64,000 nt of DNA from NCBI RefSeq assembly GCF_000004195.4, contig NC_030680.2, positions 140,491,545 to 140,555,544 on the forward strand. Reading direction: 5' to 3'. The DNA is from Xenopus tropicalis. Its lineage: Eukaryota; Chordata; Amphibia; Anura; Pipidae. Position 1 is the first letter of the stretch; every line of letters starts with the position of its first letter. The notes beneath the pieces were generated by a model. That model ran no database searches, had not been told where the DNA came from, and was given only the letters and a program-made list of their open reading frames with translations. Positions 32,997 through 44,010 of this stretch are shown here, piece after piece. The position numbers and the translations under genes were made by a program.

Positions 32997-33304
32997 CAGG
33001 GCCGGAACTAGGGGTAGGCAGAAGAGGCAGCTGCCTAGGGCGCAATGATTGGGGGGCGCCAGGCAGCCTCTCCTGCCTACCCCTAGTCTGCGATCCGCAC
33101 ATCGCCCCACTCCACTCTCAAAACGGGGGGGGGGTGCACGATTCTCAAACTGTGCATGCGCGCCAAACAAACCGGGGGGGGTGCGTGATTCTCAAACTGT
33201 GCATGCGAGCCAAACAAACCGGGGGGGTGGGGTGCTTGCGCGATGCAGGGGCGAGGTGGCCGACCGGGTAGCCTAGGGCGCCCGGTAGGCTCAGCCCGCT
33301 CCTG
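32997..33304. mobile_element. hAT-type MITE with perfect 8-bp target duplication
   Basis: The termini are CAGGGCCGGAACTAGGGG and GGCTCAGCCCGCTCCTG. TGTAACCA is duplicated exactly at 32,989-32,996 and 33,305-33,312. The interior has GCTGCCTAGGGCGC motifs and two tandem units of about 60 bp (ATTCTCAAACTGTGCATGCG) separated by G-runs of 7-9. Confidence 0.88.
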
Positions 33305-34008
33305 TGTAACCAGCTTTCTATAGATGTATTTCTGTTTTATTTCTTATTTTTTGTCTTATCCATTCTTCATTTTGACATTGAAACAAAATAACTGGCTGCT
33401 AGGGTAGTGATAGAAAAACTGTAAAAATCAATATCTGCATCATAATAAAAACTGCTTGAACTTCGCCTTTACGGTGGCCCTTAGGGAGTTGTCACTTGTT
33501 ACTCATGTGCCCTGGGAATGCACTATAATCTCTCGGCCACAAGAGTTTAGGTGTGAACAATCGGTCCCCCTGGCCCACTGATACGCTTTCACTTTGACTC
33601 ACTGTGCGGTTAGAATTTTGGATATATATATTTAGCCCCTTTTCCACTGAAATTAAAGGTGACTTCCTACTCCTCTGTGGTTATATATATATATATATAT
33701 CCCTTGTGCGCTACAGCTGTGCGGGTGCTTTCGTGGGCACGGCCGGGCCTCCTCCTACAGAGCAAAATCAACTTGGAAGGAAATAAAGCGACAGAGAAAA
33801 AACTATTGCACTAAAAGGAAATTAGCTCTGGAAAAAAGTCTTTATCATTTCCATTTTCATGAAAGTTCATCTCCTTTTAGTCACTTCTTTAAAGGAACAG
33901 GATCCACTAAAAAACAAACTTATTCTTGCAGCTGCAGTCGTACTAAGCACAACGTTTGTGTTTGTTGGGCAGTTTTTGTTTTCCCATACTGTCGGCTGGC
34001 TGTACTTA
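33305..34008. other. T2-like fragment and unique sequence
   Basis: 33,335-33,480 is a decayed T2-like piece (ATAACTGGCTGCTAGGGTAG, then CTTCGCCTTTAC). (AT)n lies at 33,682-33,700. No gene is supported. Confidence 0.45.
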
Positions 34009-34295
34009 TTGTTGCCACCTGTCTGGTTTTGACCTAGACAACCCGGCTTTCCGAAGGGCTATCCGGGTCAAAACCTCCTGTCCGGTTTTCCAAATTAGGA
34101 AAACTGGGCAGGATGCACTGAGATTGATGCAGCGATCGCCCAATCGGCTTTCCCCGTGGCATAGCCCCACCCAGTGGCGTCACAGGCCGCTTCTTCCCTG
34201 CCCCTGTGATGTCACGGCACTGCCTCTTCCCCACCCCCTTGACATCACTGCCCGCCCCCTGCCCGGCTACAGACGCCAGCAGAGGTGGTAACCCT
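34009..34295. mobile_element. GTTGCCACCTG MITE
   Basis: It runs from TTGTTGCCACCTGTCTGG to GCAGAGGTGGTAACCCTA, with inverted ends. The interior has GGGTCAAAACCTCCTGTCCGG and several TGATGTCACGGC-like motifs. A second copy at 42,875-44,010 is split by a hAT element. Confidence 0.65.
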
Positions 34296-34300
34296 AGCTG

Positions 34301-35231
34301 TACAGGTATGGGACCCGTTATCCAGAATGCTTGGGACCTGGGGTTTTCCGGATAAGGGGTCTTTCCGTAATTCAGATCTTCTACCATAAGTCTGCTAATA
34401 AAATTATTTAAACAGTAATTAAACCCAATAGGACTGTTCTGTCCCCAATAAGGGGTAATTATATCTTAGTTGGGATCAAGTACAGGTACTCTTTTATTAT
34501 TACAGAGAAAAGGGAATCATTTAACCATTAAATAAACCCAATAGGGCTGTTCTGCCCCAATAAGGGGTAATTATATCTTAGTTGGGATCAAGTACAGGTA
34601 CTGTTTTATTATTACAGAGAAAAGGGAATCATTTAACCATTAAATAAACCCAATAGGGCTGTTCTGTCCCAATAAGGGGTAATTATATCTTAGTTGGGAT
34701 CAAGTACAGGTACTGTTTTATTATTACAGAGAAAAGGGAATCATTTAACCATTAAATAAACCCAATAGGGCTGTTCTGTCCCAATAAGGGGTAATTATAT
34801 CTTAGTTGGGATCAAGTACAGGTACTGTTTTATTATTACAGAGAAAGGGGAATCATTTAACCATTAAATAAACCCAATAGGGCTGTTCTGCCCCAATAAG
34901 GGGTAATTATATCTTAGTTGGGATCAAGTACAGGTACTGTTTTATTATTACAGAGAAAAGGGAATCATTTAACCATGAAATAAACCCAATAGGGCTGTTC
35001 TGCCCCAATAAGGGGTAATTATATCTTAGTTGGGATCAAGTACAGGTACTGTTTTATTATTACAGAGAAAAGGGAATCATTTAACCATGAAATAAACCCA
35101 ATAGGGCTGTTCTGCCCCCAATAAGGGGTAATTATATCTTAGTTGGGATCAGGTACTGGTACTGTTTTATTATTAGAAAGAAAAAGGATATAATTTTGAA
35201 AAATGTAAATTATTTGATTAAAATGGAGTCC
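34301..35231 (-). mobile_element. P113 MITE with array of about 7 units; right end truncated
   Basis: It starts TACAGGTATGGGACCCGTTA, six bases after the preceding MITE. Minus-oriented units follow with AATAGG(G/A)CTG at 34,427, 34,540, 34,652 and onward. The last unit is diverged (GGGATCAGGTACTGGTACTG). The element breaks off at AAAATGGAGTCCCGG before the right terminus. Confidence 0.9.
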
Positions 35232-35857
35232 CGGGGTTGATGAGACTGGAAGAGAGAAAGAGAGGATCCTGGGAAGCCAATGTGCCGTTTCCCCATACGA
35301 TACACTTATGTTTACTGCTGATCTGTTCTATTCTTCTATAATTTCATGCTCCTTCCCAATGGCTTCAGGCCCTGTAACATGACTCTGAGAGGCAGGGAAC
35401 ATGCTAATCTCCACTTGTGAAACCCTCTGAGCACAATGTGCCACACAGGAGAGGGATTAGAGAAAGAACCCTTTCCCATTTTGAAAGCAGTTACAGGGGG
35501 GGGGGGGGGGGGGTGCCGTTATACTAAGGATAAAACAAAGGCTGAGAGTTGCGGCACTTACACATCTTACAAGCAGCAATACTTTTGTAACATGATGATA
35601 ACCAAATCTCACTGCTGTAACTGGGATTCTTTCCAATGGAACCCCTGATTGGATGGATTTCCAAAAGTTGAATTTAGTATCGCCATTGATATTGCCATAA
35701 TAATGTATGGTTCCTATTATATAATCTCTTTACCTTTTATGCCAGGTCACCTATATGATTTTAAGCTTTTAGGTATGATGCCTACGTTGCAGGCATTGTG
35801 GGACTACTTTACGCGCCTACATACACAGCAGCCCTCTGCTTTACCCTAACAGTACTC
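35232..35857. other. Unique sequence with an 18-base G-run
   Basis: The G homopolymer spans 35,496-35,513. The open frames at 35,436-35,648 and 35,649-35,849 show no domain. Confidence 0.45.
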
Positions 35858-36310
35858 TTAAAGGGGTGGTTCACCTTTAATTTAACTTTTAGTATGTTGT
35901 AGCATGGCCAGTTCTAAGCAACTTTATAATTGGTCTTAATTATTTATTTTGTACAGTTTTTGTCTTCCTCTTCAAACTCTAGCCAGCTTTCAATAGGGGT
36001 CACTGACCCCAGCAGCCAAAACACCATTGCTCTGGGAGGCTTCAATTTTATTGTTACTTTTTATTCCTTATCTTCTATTCAGTCCCTCTCCTATTCATAT
36101 TCCAGTCTCCTTGCAACTCTACTTTAGCAATTCCCTGGTTGCTTAGGTAATTGGACCCTAGCAACCAGATAGCTACAATTGCAGACTGGAGAGTTGCTGA
36201 ACAAATAGTCAAATAATTAAAAAAACACATGATAAAAAATGAAGACCAATTGCAAATCTCACTCTCTACATCATACTAAACGTTAACTCAAAGGTGAACA
36301 ACCCCTTTAA
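35858..36310. mobile_element. T2-like MITE, complete copy
   Basis: It begins TTAAAGGGGTGGTTCACC and ends GGTGAACAACCCCTTTAA: inverted termini with TTAA at both edges. It serves as the reference for the eroded copies in this window. It has no coding capacity; a TTAA-specific transposase (Kolobok or piggyBac type) is expected to have mobilised it. Confidence 0.85.
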
Positions 36311-37692
36311 TATCTTAATGGAGAACCCATTTCATGCTTAGTCCCTGCTGAACCCATTTAGAGTCACATGACAAGAATGACAATAACAATTATTTGAGTA
36401 GCCTTTCTATCATAGCTAAACCTCTCTGACTGTAAATTCACCCAAACTTCAATCATGCTCCAAATGAGTTAACTTCGGTATTCAGGCCTTCAAAATTGTC
36501 CACAGAATCTTGCCATCTTGGATCTTGTAGCACCACCTTTTGTGTCAGTGGCACTGCACATGCTCAGTGCGCTCTGTATGTCGTTATTGTGAGTGGGTCC
36601 CTAAGCTCAGCTAAGTGACAACAGCCCAGAACCTGTGCTGGGAATCAGCAGAAACAAAGATGGGGGGCTACTGAGGTATCTTTATGGGCTCAGATCTTCC
36701 CTGCTAAAGGGCTGTGGGTGCCTTGGGCTGGTACAGAACCTCAAGGCATACGGTGTCACATTTCTCCTCCTCAGTGTTCTCCTTTCATAAATAGACTGCT
36801 CTTATTGGTTAGGATGTACAAAGTCATGTGGGGACCTTGTGATACTTGCCATCATTTTTACAGTATACAGAGTGGTAGATGCATCGTTGGTGCATTTGGA
36901 CCCCCTTTTTTTGCTGCTCTGAACCTGTTCTGGATAATCACCCCCTGCTGAATTGGATGAGATGCCATACTGTACACTCCATTGGGTGGCCACTATGGTG
37001 TATGTCCCTCACACACAACGCATTCAGACGTACCCAATCTCACACTGTTGCCTGAGGTCCCATTCAGCTCAATTTATTATCTGCCTCGTCTCTTCCAGCC
37101 CCTTCTCTATTGAGTATATACAGCACAAAATAGCTGCACAGTTCAGAGCAGGCTGCTATTATAACCCGCTGTGCTGTGAATTATGCCTGTGTTTCACACT
37201 TGTACGCTGAAAGCGGCTTAGAACCCCCGATCAATGTAATATCCTATATTTCTTATGGTGCATTCTATAGCCTTTTTTAAGAACCTTTGCAGACTAAATG
37301 GCTACTAATGACATAATTACAATTGTTTGTCACCAGCCTAATGTGTGATTTCCTATCCCATCCCCGAGATGTAAGCTAGATAAAGGAGGGGTTCTGGCAG
37401 AAAGACAAAGTGCAGTGATTTATTACCGACCAGATGTGGTTGTTAAAAGCTTTTCGGCAGAAGGCTCAATTGCACGATACGAAATGGGAACACCAGTCTC
37501 CTCGCTCGGCAGTCACCGGCTCTTGTTGTGAGTGACACAGTTGCTCACAGACCATGACAAATTAGCCGCATGTTTTACTCTTGTCTATAAGTCATGATGG
37601 AATATGAAAGATGAAACAGGATTCCAGTAGGAAGCGAGCTAGGGATGCATCCACTTTCAAGTTGTAGATGTACTTGTTATGCTTGTGCCACC
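36311..37692. other. Mostly unique sequence
   Basis: 36,490-36,680 (TTGCCATCTTGGATCTTGTA, GGCACTGCACATGCTCAGTG) resembles 11,160-11,220 and is probably an interspersed repeat. 37,200-37,620 is repeat-poor and may be conserved non-coding DNA. No gene is supported. Confidence 0.35.
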
Positions 37693-37909
37693 CAGGTTGG
37701 ACTGGGGGGTGAAGGGCCCTCTGGGGGCCCCTAACCCCCACCTCAGGGGCCCCCCATCCGACATCCTACCCCAAGCACGTAAATTTAACGCGTCAGGGGA
37801 GGAGCGGTTGGGCAGGGGGAACGCTGCAAGTGTCGGGTCTGGGCCGCCGGGGCCCACTAGAGCCATGGCCGGAAAAATCCCGGTGTCCCGGCGGCCCATT
37901 CCGACCCTG
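37693..37909. mobile_element. hAT-type MITE with perfect 8-bp target duplication
   Basis: The termini are CAGGTTGGACTGGGGGG and CCCATTCCGACCCTG. GTGCCACC flanks it exactly (37,685-37,692 and 37,910-37,917). It is related by its ends to 46,167 and 56,373. Confidence 0.88.
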
Positions 37910-37974
37910 GTGCCACCTGATGTAGAGCTGTGCATACTCAGACATTAGACTGTCGTCTCCTCCTTTACATAAAG

Positions 37975-38244
37975 CAGTGATCCCAGTGGCTCAGGGGCAA
38001 CATGTTGCTCCCCAACCCCTTGGATGTTGCTCTCAGTGCCCCAAACCAGGGAGAATTTCTGACTTGGTGGCAAGTTTTGGTTGAATAAAAACAAGATTTC
38101 CTACCAATCTGATAGTGTTCATAGAGCTGCCTAATAGCCAATCTTAGCCCTTAATTGGCACCTCCATGAACTTTTATGGTGCTTGTGTTGCTCTCCAAGT
38201 CTTTTCACATGTGGCTCACGAGTAAGAAAGGATGGGGACCCCTG
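37975..38244. mobile_element. hAT MITE (CAGTGATCCC family)
   Basis: It runs from CAGTGATCCCAGTGGCTC to GGATGGGGACCCCTG. The flanks ACATAAAG and ATATAAAG agree at 7 of 8 bases, a slightly decayed target duplication. Same family as 11.6-12.2 kb and 54.4 kb. Confidence 0.85.
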
Positions 38245-38457
38245 ATATAAAGTATAAAATAAACAGGCAGGGGACTATAGGGGGGTTTCAGTGGACTCAC
38301 ATTTCTGGGCTTGTTCTTGCCTCTGCTTCACCTTTATGCAGGCTACAGAAGGGCCACTCAGGTACCAGTGGCCCCTACTTAGTGAAGTAGATATGAGATT
38401 TAGGCATGTTGATAAACCATAATCACAAATACCACATATCCCATAGGTTTATGTCCC

Positions 38458-38665
38458 TCCGGGAGATTAGTCACCAGTGATAAAGCTATCATGGGCAACT
38501 AATCTCCCCGAAATGCCTTCACACTGGCTACAAAGTGAATCGGCGGTGGAAAGGCATAGGTGTCGCAAAGTTCCCTTCTGCAGACAACTTTGTGTGACTT
38601 CGAGAAAATGAAGTGACGCATATGCCTTTCCACCGCCGATTCAACTTATGGCGGAAAGGCACTCA
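38458..38665. repeat. Foldback MITE, relative of 30.9 kb
   Basis: GAATCGGCGGTGGAAAGGCA (38,539) faces TGCCTTTCCACCGCCGATTC (38,622), and CTAATCTCCCCGAAATGCC matches the 30.9-kb element. The outer ends are lost. Confidence 0.65.
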
Positions 38666-39395
38666 TAGAGTTTTGTATTATGTGATTTTACTCAGAGTTT
38701 TCCCTCTTTTGCTGAAAATTATAGCCGCCATCTTTAATTTTGTTGGGGCTGACAGAGGCCAGCAGTGACGGGCAGTCAATCCAAGGGACACGTGATCATA
38801 ACTGAACCCAGGCAATCTGTGTAAGATGTGGGGCACTGTGCATGCTGTAAGATATAATCCCCTTTAAGCCAAATACTGAGCATATTCTCATCCCTATGCA
38901 ATACATAACATAATGTAGAGTAATTGATTCTTGATTTATGAATCATCTGCTTCATGAGCTCCCGTTAAACACATCACCCAACAATCACACTTCTCACTGA
39001 ATCAATAAGTGTTCTTCTTCCTGGCATGGCTCATAAAACAACAGATACAAAGGTCTCCCTGGCATTTTATACAAGGATATAGAGGTAAAATATTGATTTA
39101 AACAGATTTATTAAATGGTTTCCATGTATTTTATCAAGTCCCTAACTTGAATTTCTTAATTTTGCAAACACGCAGTTTATTAGTGACCTACCTTATCAAG
39201 CTCATGTTTTAGTTTTGTTGATTATGTTCCCTGCCATCTGCTGTTGCCCCATTTTGGGCAGTTCATGGTGCATTAGCAAGTGAGGAGGATCTTCCATTCC
39301 AATAAATTGAGCTGTTTGAATGAACAAACAATACAGCCTAAAGATGGCCATACCCTCTGGCTGACTGGTCAGATACTGATAAGCATCACACAGTA
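38666..39395. other. Unique sequence, nothing recognised
   Basis: No repeat terminus, domain or strong open frame is seen. Confidence 0.35.
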
Positions 39396-39662
39396 TAAAG
39401 GTGGCCACACACGTGGCGATTTGCAATGGCCGCACGAAAGATTGTTCAATCAGCCACTAACCATTCAGGGCTGAAAGGGCAGAAAAGGAGGTAGAAACAA
39501 TAGGATTTGGAGCCCAATCAAAATCTTTTGACCTGGCCAATCGGCGAGTCGACCAATATCAGCAGCCTCCTGCGATATCGGTCGACTTGCCGTATACGCA
39601 CTGAATATCGTACGAAACGAGGTTTCATACGATATTATCGGTGCGTGTATGGCCAGCTTAAG
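39396..39662. repeat. AAGGTGGCCACACACG MITE
   Basis: It begins AAGGTGGCCACACACGTGGC and ends GTGCGTGTATGGCCAGCTTA, a terminal pair related to the CCATACAC family. The interior hairpin GATATTCAGTGCG / CGATATTATCGGTGCG flanks CGTACGAAACGAGG. Confidence 0.6.
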
Positions 39663-40883
39663 GCTGCCTTTAGACTGGGGTCACTTTGCCAGCTGACTTT
39701 GTCCCATCTCCCTTGCCATGTAGAAGAGCTGTATGACACCGCCTACTGAAAGGATAGAGGCTTATTAAAGCTGCTGACTCGACATCTCCAGACTAAGCTG
39801 GCAGCTTATTGGCCTGTGTATGGGGACCTCTGCAGGTCCTGCCTTATCGATAGCTGGACAAAATTCATCAGGTTTGACATATTTGTTAGATGAAGGCTAC
39901 AATGGTGCTTTGCTGCAGTCCTCTACTGATGGGTCTGTGTAGGCCCCCATAATAATATGATTATTGGCCTGGGGGCCAAACAATCAGATCTTCTTAACAA
40001 TCATATTGGTGGCCAAATTAAGTACAGACCTGCTTGTTTGGTTACATTAAAGGTGAACATACAATGACCCAATAAAAGCTGCCAACCCATCACCCTGAAA
40101 ATTGTCCAGGTATGTATTAGGTGGGTTGGACAGTTTTGTCAGATGAGGGCCACAATTTTGAATTCTTTCCTAGCGTATCTTCCTAGGCCCCCATTTATGG
40201 CTGATGATTGGTCAGTGGGGTAAAAGATATGACCATCCAATTTCACCTCACCAACAAGGGAATCTAATGTATACCCAGCTTACACTGAGGCCTCAAGTGA
40301 ACAAGGAGAATCTGTTGTTGTGAGCACATAAAAGTATTTAGGCACTACTAAAGGAAATGCTTTATATTTTAGGAACACATTTGGATACATGGTTTAGTTT
40401 ACACATATGTTCTACAGCAAATCAGAGAATGATGTTGGAAAGCTGCAGCAGTATTGGGCGTAAGATCAGGTCGGCCATTGGTTTCCACCATGGAAAAGCC
40501 AGATGGGCTAATTCTTTCATTCTGTTAAATAACTGTTAAATTCTCTTTGGGCCGCAGCGCTCTAGTACAGCCACTATCTCCTAACAAATGATGGGTTGCT
40601 CGCTATGTTGCACTGCTACTAAGGAATGATTCTGCTTAGCCAAATCTTTGATGTGCACATGATCTAGATATGATTATATCTTGGCTGCTGTTTCTGTTAC
40701 ATCAGTAGCCTCAGCTTGTCCTTTTTAATTTCATATTTCTCCCTATATATAACAGCCAATTGTTTTCACCATATGCCCTGAGGGTGCGGATTCCTTCTTT
40801 TTTGTGTGTTGTATATATATATATATATAGTACACAGGAAGAAGCACACCCACCCTATACAAGTCCAAATGCCCTTGGTGCAG
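39663..40883. other. Old MITE relics and unique sequence
   Basis: 39,790-40,020 (GCAGCTTATTGGCCTGTGTA, TGGGGACCTC, CATATTGGTGGCC) and 40,080-40,250 look like decayed CCATACAC-family copies. 40,290-40,800 shows nothing recognisable. (AT)n lies at 40,811-40,829. Confidence 0.4.
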
Positions 40884-41044
40884 GTCACACACAGGGACTT
40901 GATACAAAAGAAAAAGTGTTTTTATTGAAAAAATTCCAACTTTCTGTTGGTTTGTCCCTGAGGAAGAGCACTGGTTGTGCTCGAAACATTGGAATTTTCC
41001 AATAAAAACACTTTTTCTTTTGTATCAAGTCCCTGTGAGTGTGG
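40884..41044. mobile_element. Palindromic element with hammerhead-like motif in the centre
   Basis: CAGGGACTTGATACAAAAGA... (40,892-40,939) faces its complement at 40,989-41,035 over about 47 bases with few mismatches. Weaker pairing extends outward a further 8-9 bases. The 49-base centre holds the hammerhead-like core. The arms contain TTTTTATTG/CAATAAAAA. Best read as a Penelope-like end arranged as an inverted repeat. Confidence 0.65.
40958..40991 (+). ncRNA. Hammerhead-like motif, best preserved of the CTGANGAA group
   Basis: CTGAGGA (40,958-40,964) fits the CUGANGA consensus. One extra A follows, then a perfect 6-bp stem II GAGCAC (40,966-40,971) / GTGCTC (40,977-40,982) with a 5-base loop, then GAAAC (40,983-40,987) and ATTGG. 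The extra A and lack of a clear stem III with cleavage triplet set it apart from the canonical fold. Confidence 0.55.
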
Positions 41045-42048
41045 CACTCTTTCTATTATATATATATATAATGAAATATGTTCTTTTCTTCCTTCTTGGA
41101 GCAGACTGGTCCCATCTGGCACAATATGGACTACTATAGATTCTAACACATAGATGGAGCAGTTACTGAATCAGCGCAGTGTACAGGCTCTAATGCAGTA
41201 TGGGTGCATTGCTCTATGGTATTTGGGATTTGAAAAATTAAAAACTTATTATTAAACATTTTCCTAAAAAAGCCATAAACCAGCATGCTTTGTGGCCATA
41301 GTGCCTATATTTGCATGATAAGTCTGGGGGCTTTATACTGCCATGGTACCTTACTAAAGCAATCCAATACTCATAGAAGTCCACACTAAGTGACCTGTAT
41401 CTCATCACCCAATAAAAATAATTCCTCCTACATGTTTCCACACTCACTCATGTATTTTGGACCTTAAGGGGTTAATAAACGTATATCGCCCATCTTTCCT
41501 TTGCCCAGTATGTTGTTGTCTGTGTAACCAGAGTATTAAAGAGCATCCGTATGGCAGGATCCATTCCGTGGATGATCACAGCACTCCTTCCTTTTCCTCT
41601 GGACTCAGGGGTAGCTAAATGGTTAATAGGTAATCAATTAATTTAACCTTTAAGTGATCCAAGCTCTGTGCAAGATGCGGCAGGTTTCTCAGACGCGGGG
41701 GATTAATGAAATAAAAACAACAGCTGCAATTGTTTTAACTGTTATCAGATCTTTCTGTCATCTCATTCTTTTTGAGTTTAATAGAATTTTTATGCTCACA
41801 GCTGCAGCGCAGATTTGTTAGTGAGAGGCATTAAATTTTTATTGGGTTTTTATTTTGAGTGTGTGTGTGTGTGTGTGTGTCTGACCCCATCCAGCCCTTT
41901 TTTGTGAAACCCCAAATCAAAGAAGTTGAAGTATTTAATACCTACTGTATTTATTGGTATTTTAAAGCTACTATAACTGGAAACATTCATGTGGGATTTT
42001 GCTTGGTGCAGGAGACTGCCATGTTGGTATAGTTGCATATTATCTCTC
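41045..42048. other. Unique sequence with TG microsatellite
   Basis: (TG)n spans 41,860-41,880. 41,460-41,830 is repeat-poor. (TA)n lies at 41,059-41,070. No gene. Confidence 0.45.
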
Positions 42049-42195
42049 TGTGAATTGTGCTTAGTACAGGGGAATCCCTATGTGCCATAGTTTTATGGTA
42101 TCTCTCTGTACAGGCTATGAGCAAACTTAGGGGGCTGTTCCTGCTGAATTGTGCTTAGTACAGGGGAATCCCTATGCTGCCATAGTTTTATAGCA
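42049..42195. repeat. Two-copy direct repeat, period about 96 bp
   Basis: GAATTGTGCTTAGTACAGGG and the following AATCCCTATG(T/C)... CCATAGTTTTAT occur at 42,052 and 42,148. Confidence 0.7.
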
Positions 42196-42622
42196 TCTTT
42201 TTAGGGTTGGGACTTGTCCAGGGGCAAAGTTAAAATAATTAAAAAGTCAAGCTACAGTATTTTCACTCGACAAATACAAGAGTAAAAAATGAAAGTGATT
42301 AAAAATAAAATTACAGTGCCCCCTTTAAGAATTTTGACTATAGGAATAAAAATCGTCAAAGAAGACCTTGATCCCAGTAAATTGACATTCTACTTGTTAT
42401 TTTTATTGGGTCGCCAAAAGTGTGACATTTGGAAACTTGATTTTTCAAGCAGTTTCAGCTCGGCCAATACACCTGTTATTGACTTTTGCATAAATTCACT
42501 TTTTTTATTTAACACTTTATATTTGATACGTCTCTAATATTTGAGTTTCTGAAACTCAGATTCACAGAATCCTTCTCATCACAACTGTGATTTTTTGTAA
42601 TATATATTTTATTTTTACTTCA
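42196..42622. other. AT-rich sequence, nothing recognised
   Basis: An 82-codon open frame (42,289-42,537) has no domain or repeat similarity that I recognise. Confidence 0.35.
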
Positions 42623-42795
42623 CAGGGGCACAAAAGATCTCTCCCTAAATCAGTGCTGTTTCAGGCAGGATACAAAGATATAATATACAAACCATGATCC
42701 TTCTGTAAATCCTTTAGTATAAAATTAAAATATGGGGTTTTCTCCTAATCTCTTTTAAACAGCACTTATTTAAGGACAGATCTTTTGTGCCCCTG
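42623..42795. mobile_element. Small MITE with CAGGGGCACAAAAGATCT ends
   Basis: CAGGGGCACAAAAGATCT faces AGATCTTTTGTGCCCCTG exactly (18 bp). The ends suggest hAT, but the 8-base flanks do not match. Confidence 0.75.
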
Positions 42796-43003
42796 GGGAG
42801 TAAAAAAAACCAAAATATGGAGCAGTTCTTATTTTAACAATTATTTCAGCCCTGGACATACTTGTCAGGCAGAATATAGATAAAGCTACCCGTCGGGTTT
42901 TGAACCGGACATCCCAGTTTTCAAAGGGCTGTCTGGTTCAAAACTTTATCTGGATTAAAACATTGATAAAACTGGTCAGAATCCCAGTCAGTTGCTTCTA
43001 TAT

Positions 43004-43882
43004 CAGGCATCCTCAAACTATGGCCCGCAGGCTGGATACTGCCCCCCAAAGTAATTTACCTGACCTGGCGCTGTGATCTGACTCGAGGATGCAGGGGGGA
43101 GCCGGAGGATGCAGGGGGGAGCCGGAGGAAGCAGGAGGATGCAGGGGGGAGCTGGAAGAGGGAGAGGGAGGACGCAGGGGGGAGCCTGAGGGGGGTGCAG
43201 GAGGAAGCACCAGGGAGCCGGAAGACGCAGGGGGAGTGTGGAGGCAGGGAGGAGCCTGAGGGCGCAGGTGGGAGCGGGGAGCCGGGAGGAAGCAGGGGGG
43301 AGCCTAAGGAGGGAGTGGGAGGAAGCAGCTCGAAGCCGGAGGACACAGGGGGGAGCGGGAAGCAGGGGGGAGCCTGTGGGAGGATGCAGGGGGGAGCTGG
43401 AGGACGCAGGGGGGAAACCTGGGGAAGCAAGGGGGAGCCGGAGGACGCAGGGGGGAGCATGGAGCCGGAGGAGGGAGCAGGAGGATGCAGGGGGGAGCAG
43501 AAGGAAGCAGGGGGGAGCCAGAGGAGGGAGCAGGGAAAGCCAGAGGACCCAGGTGGGGAGCATGGAGTTGGAGGATGCAAGGGGAGTGGAAGGAAGCAGG
43601 GGGGAGCCAGAGGAGGGAGCAGGGGAAGCCGGAGGATGCAGGGGGGAGCACGGAGCCAGAGGAGGGAGCGGGAAGAATGCAGGGTGGAGCAAGAGGAGGC
43701 AGCAGGGGGAAGCCAGAGGATGCAAGGGGGAGCGGGAGGGAGTAGGAGGAAGCAGTGGGGGAGCAGGAAGCAGCAGGGAGCGGATCATAGTATGAGGACA
43801 CTAGGGGAGGACTTTAGTCTGGCCCCCAACAGTCTGAGGGACTATTAACTGGCCCCCTGCTTAAAAAGTTTGAGGACCCCTG
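43004..43882 (+). mobile_element. hAT-type MITE with internal minisatellite
   Basis: The termini are CAGGCATCCTCAAACTATGG and TTAAAAAGTTTGAGGACCCC TG. A perfect 8-bp duplication TTCTATAT flanks it (42,996-43,003 and 43,883-43,890). Same family as 1,934-3,118 in opposite orientation, but with a different, less regular repeat array inside. Confidence 0.92.
43080..43795. repeat. Irregular purine-rich minisatellite
   Basis: Units of mixed length are built from GAGGATGCAGGGGGGAGC, GGAGGAAGCAGG and GAGGGAGCAGG. Complemented, they resemble the 35-bp unit at 2.1-3.0 kb (GCATCCTC, GGCTCC). Strand asymmetry is extreme: nearly all purine on the plus strand. Open frames up to 256 codons on both strands are artefacts of absent stops. 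Confidence 0.88.
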
Positions 43883-44010
43883 TTCTATATCATGCAGTAG
43901 CCCCGCCCCCCAAGTCATAACTCCACCCAACATCATCAGCCCCAGCATCACTGCCCCACCTGTGATGCCACTAGCCCCGCAACTTTGTTGAGGTTCCAAC
44001 CCTACCTTTC

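Larger units (their letters stand above)
42875..44010. mobile_element. GTTGCCACCTG-family MITE split by a hAT insertion
   Basis: The left part has GGGTTTTGAACCGGACATCC and GGCTGTCTGGTTCAAAACTT. The right part (from 43,891) has GTAGCCCCGCCCCCCAAGTC and ends near GGTTCCAACCCTACC. They correspond to the two halves of the 34.0-kb copy. The interruption is the hAT element with duplicated TTCTATAT. Confidence 0.6.

Noticed and set aside
43018..43848. Open frames up to 256 codons on both strands, Pro/Ser-rich or Gly/Glu-rich
   Set aside because: Low-complexity translations of the purine-rich minisatellite inside a hAT MITE; no start context, domain or codon bias.
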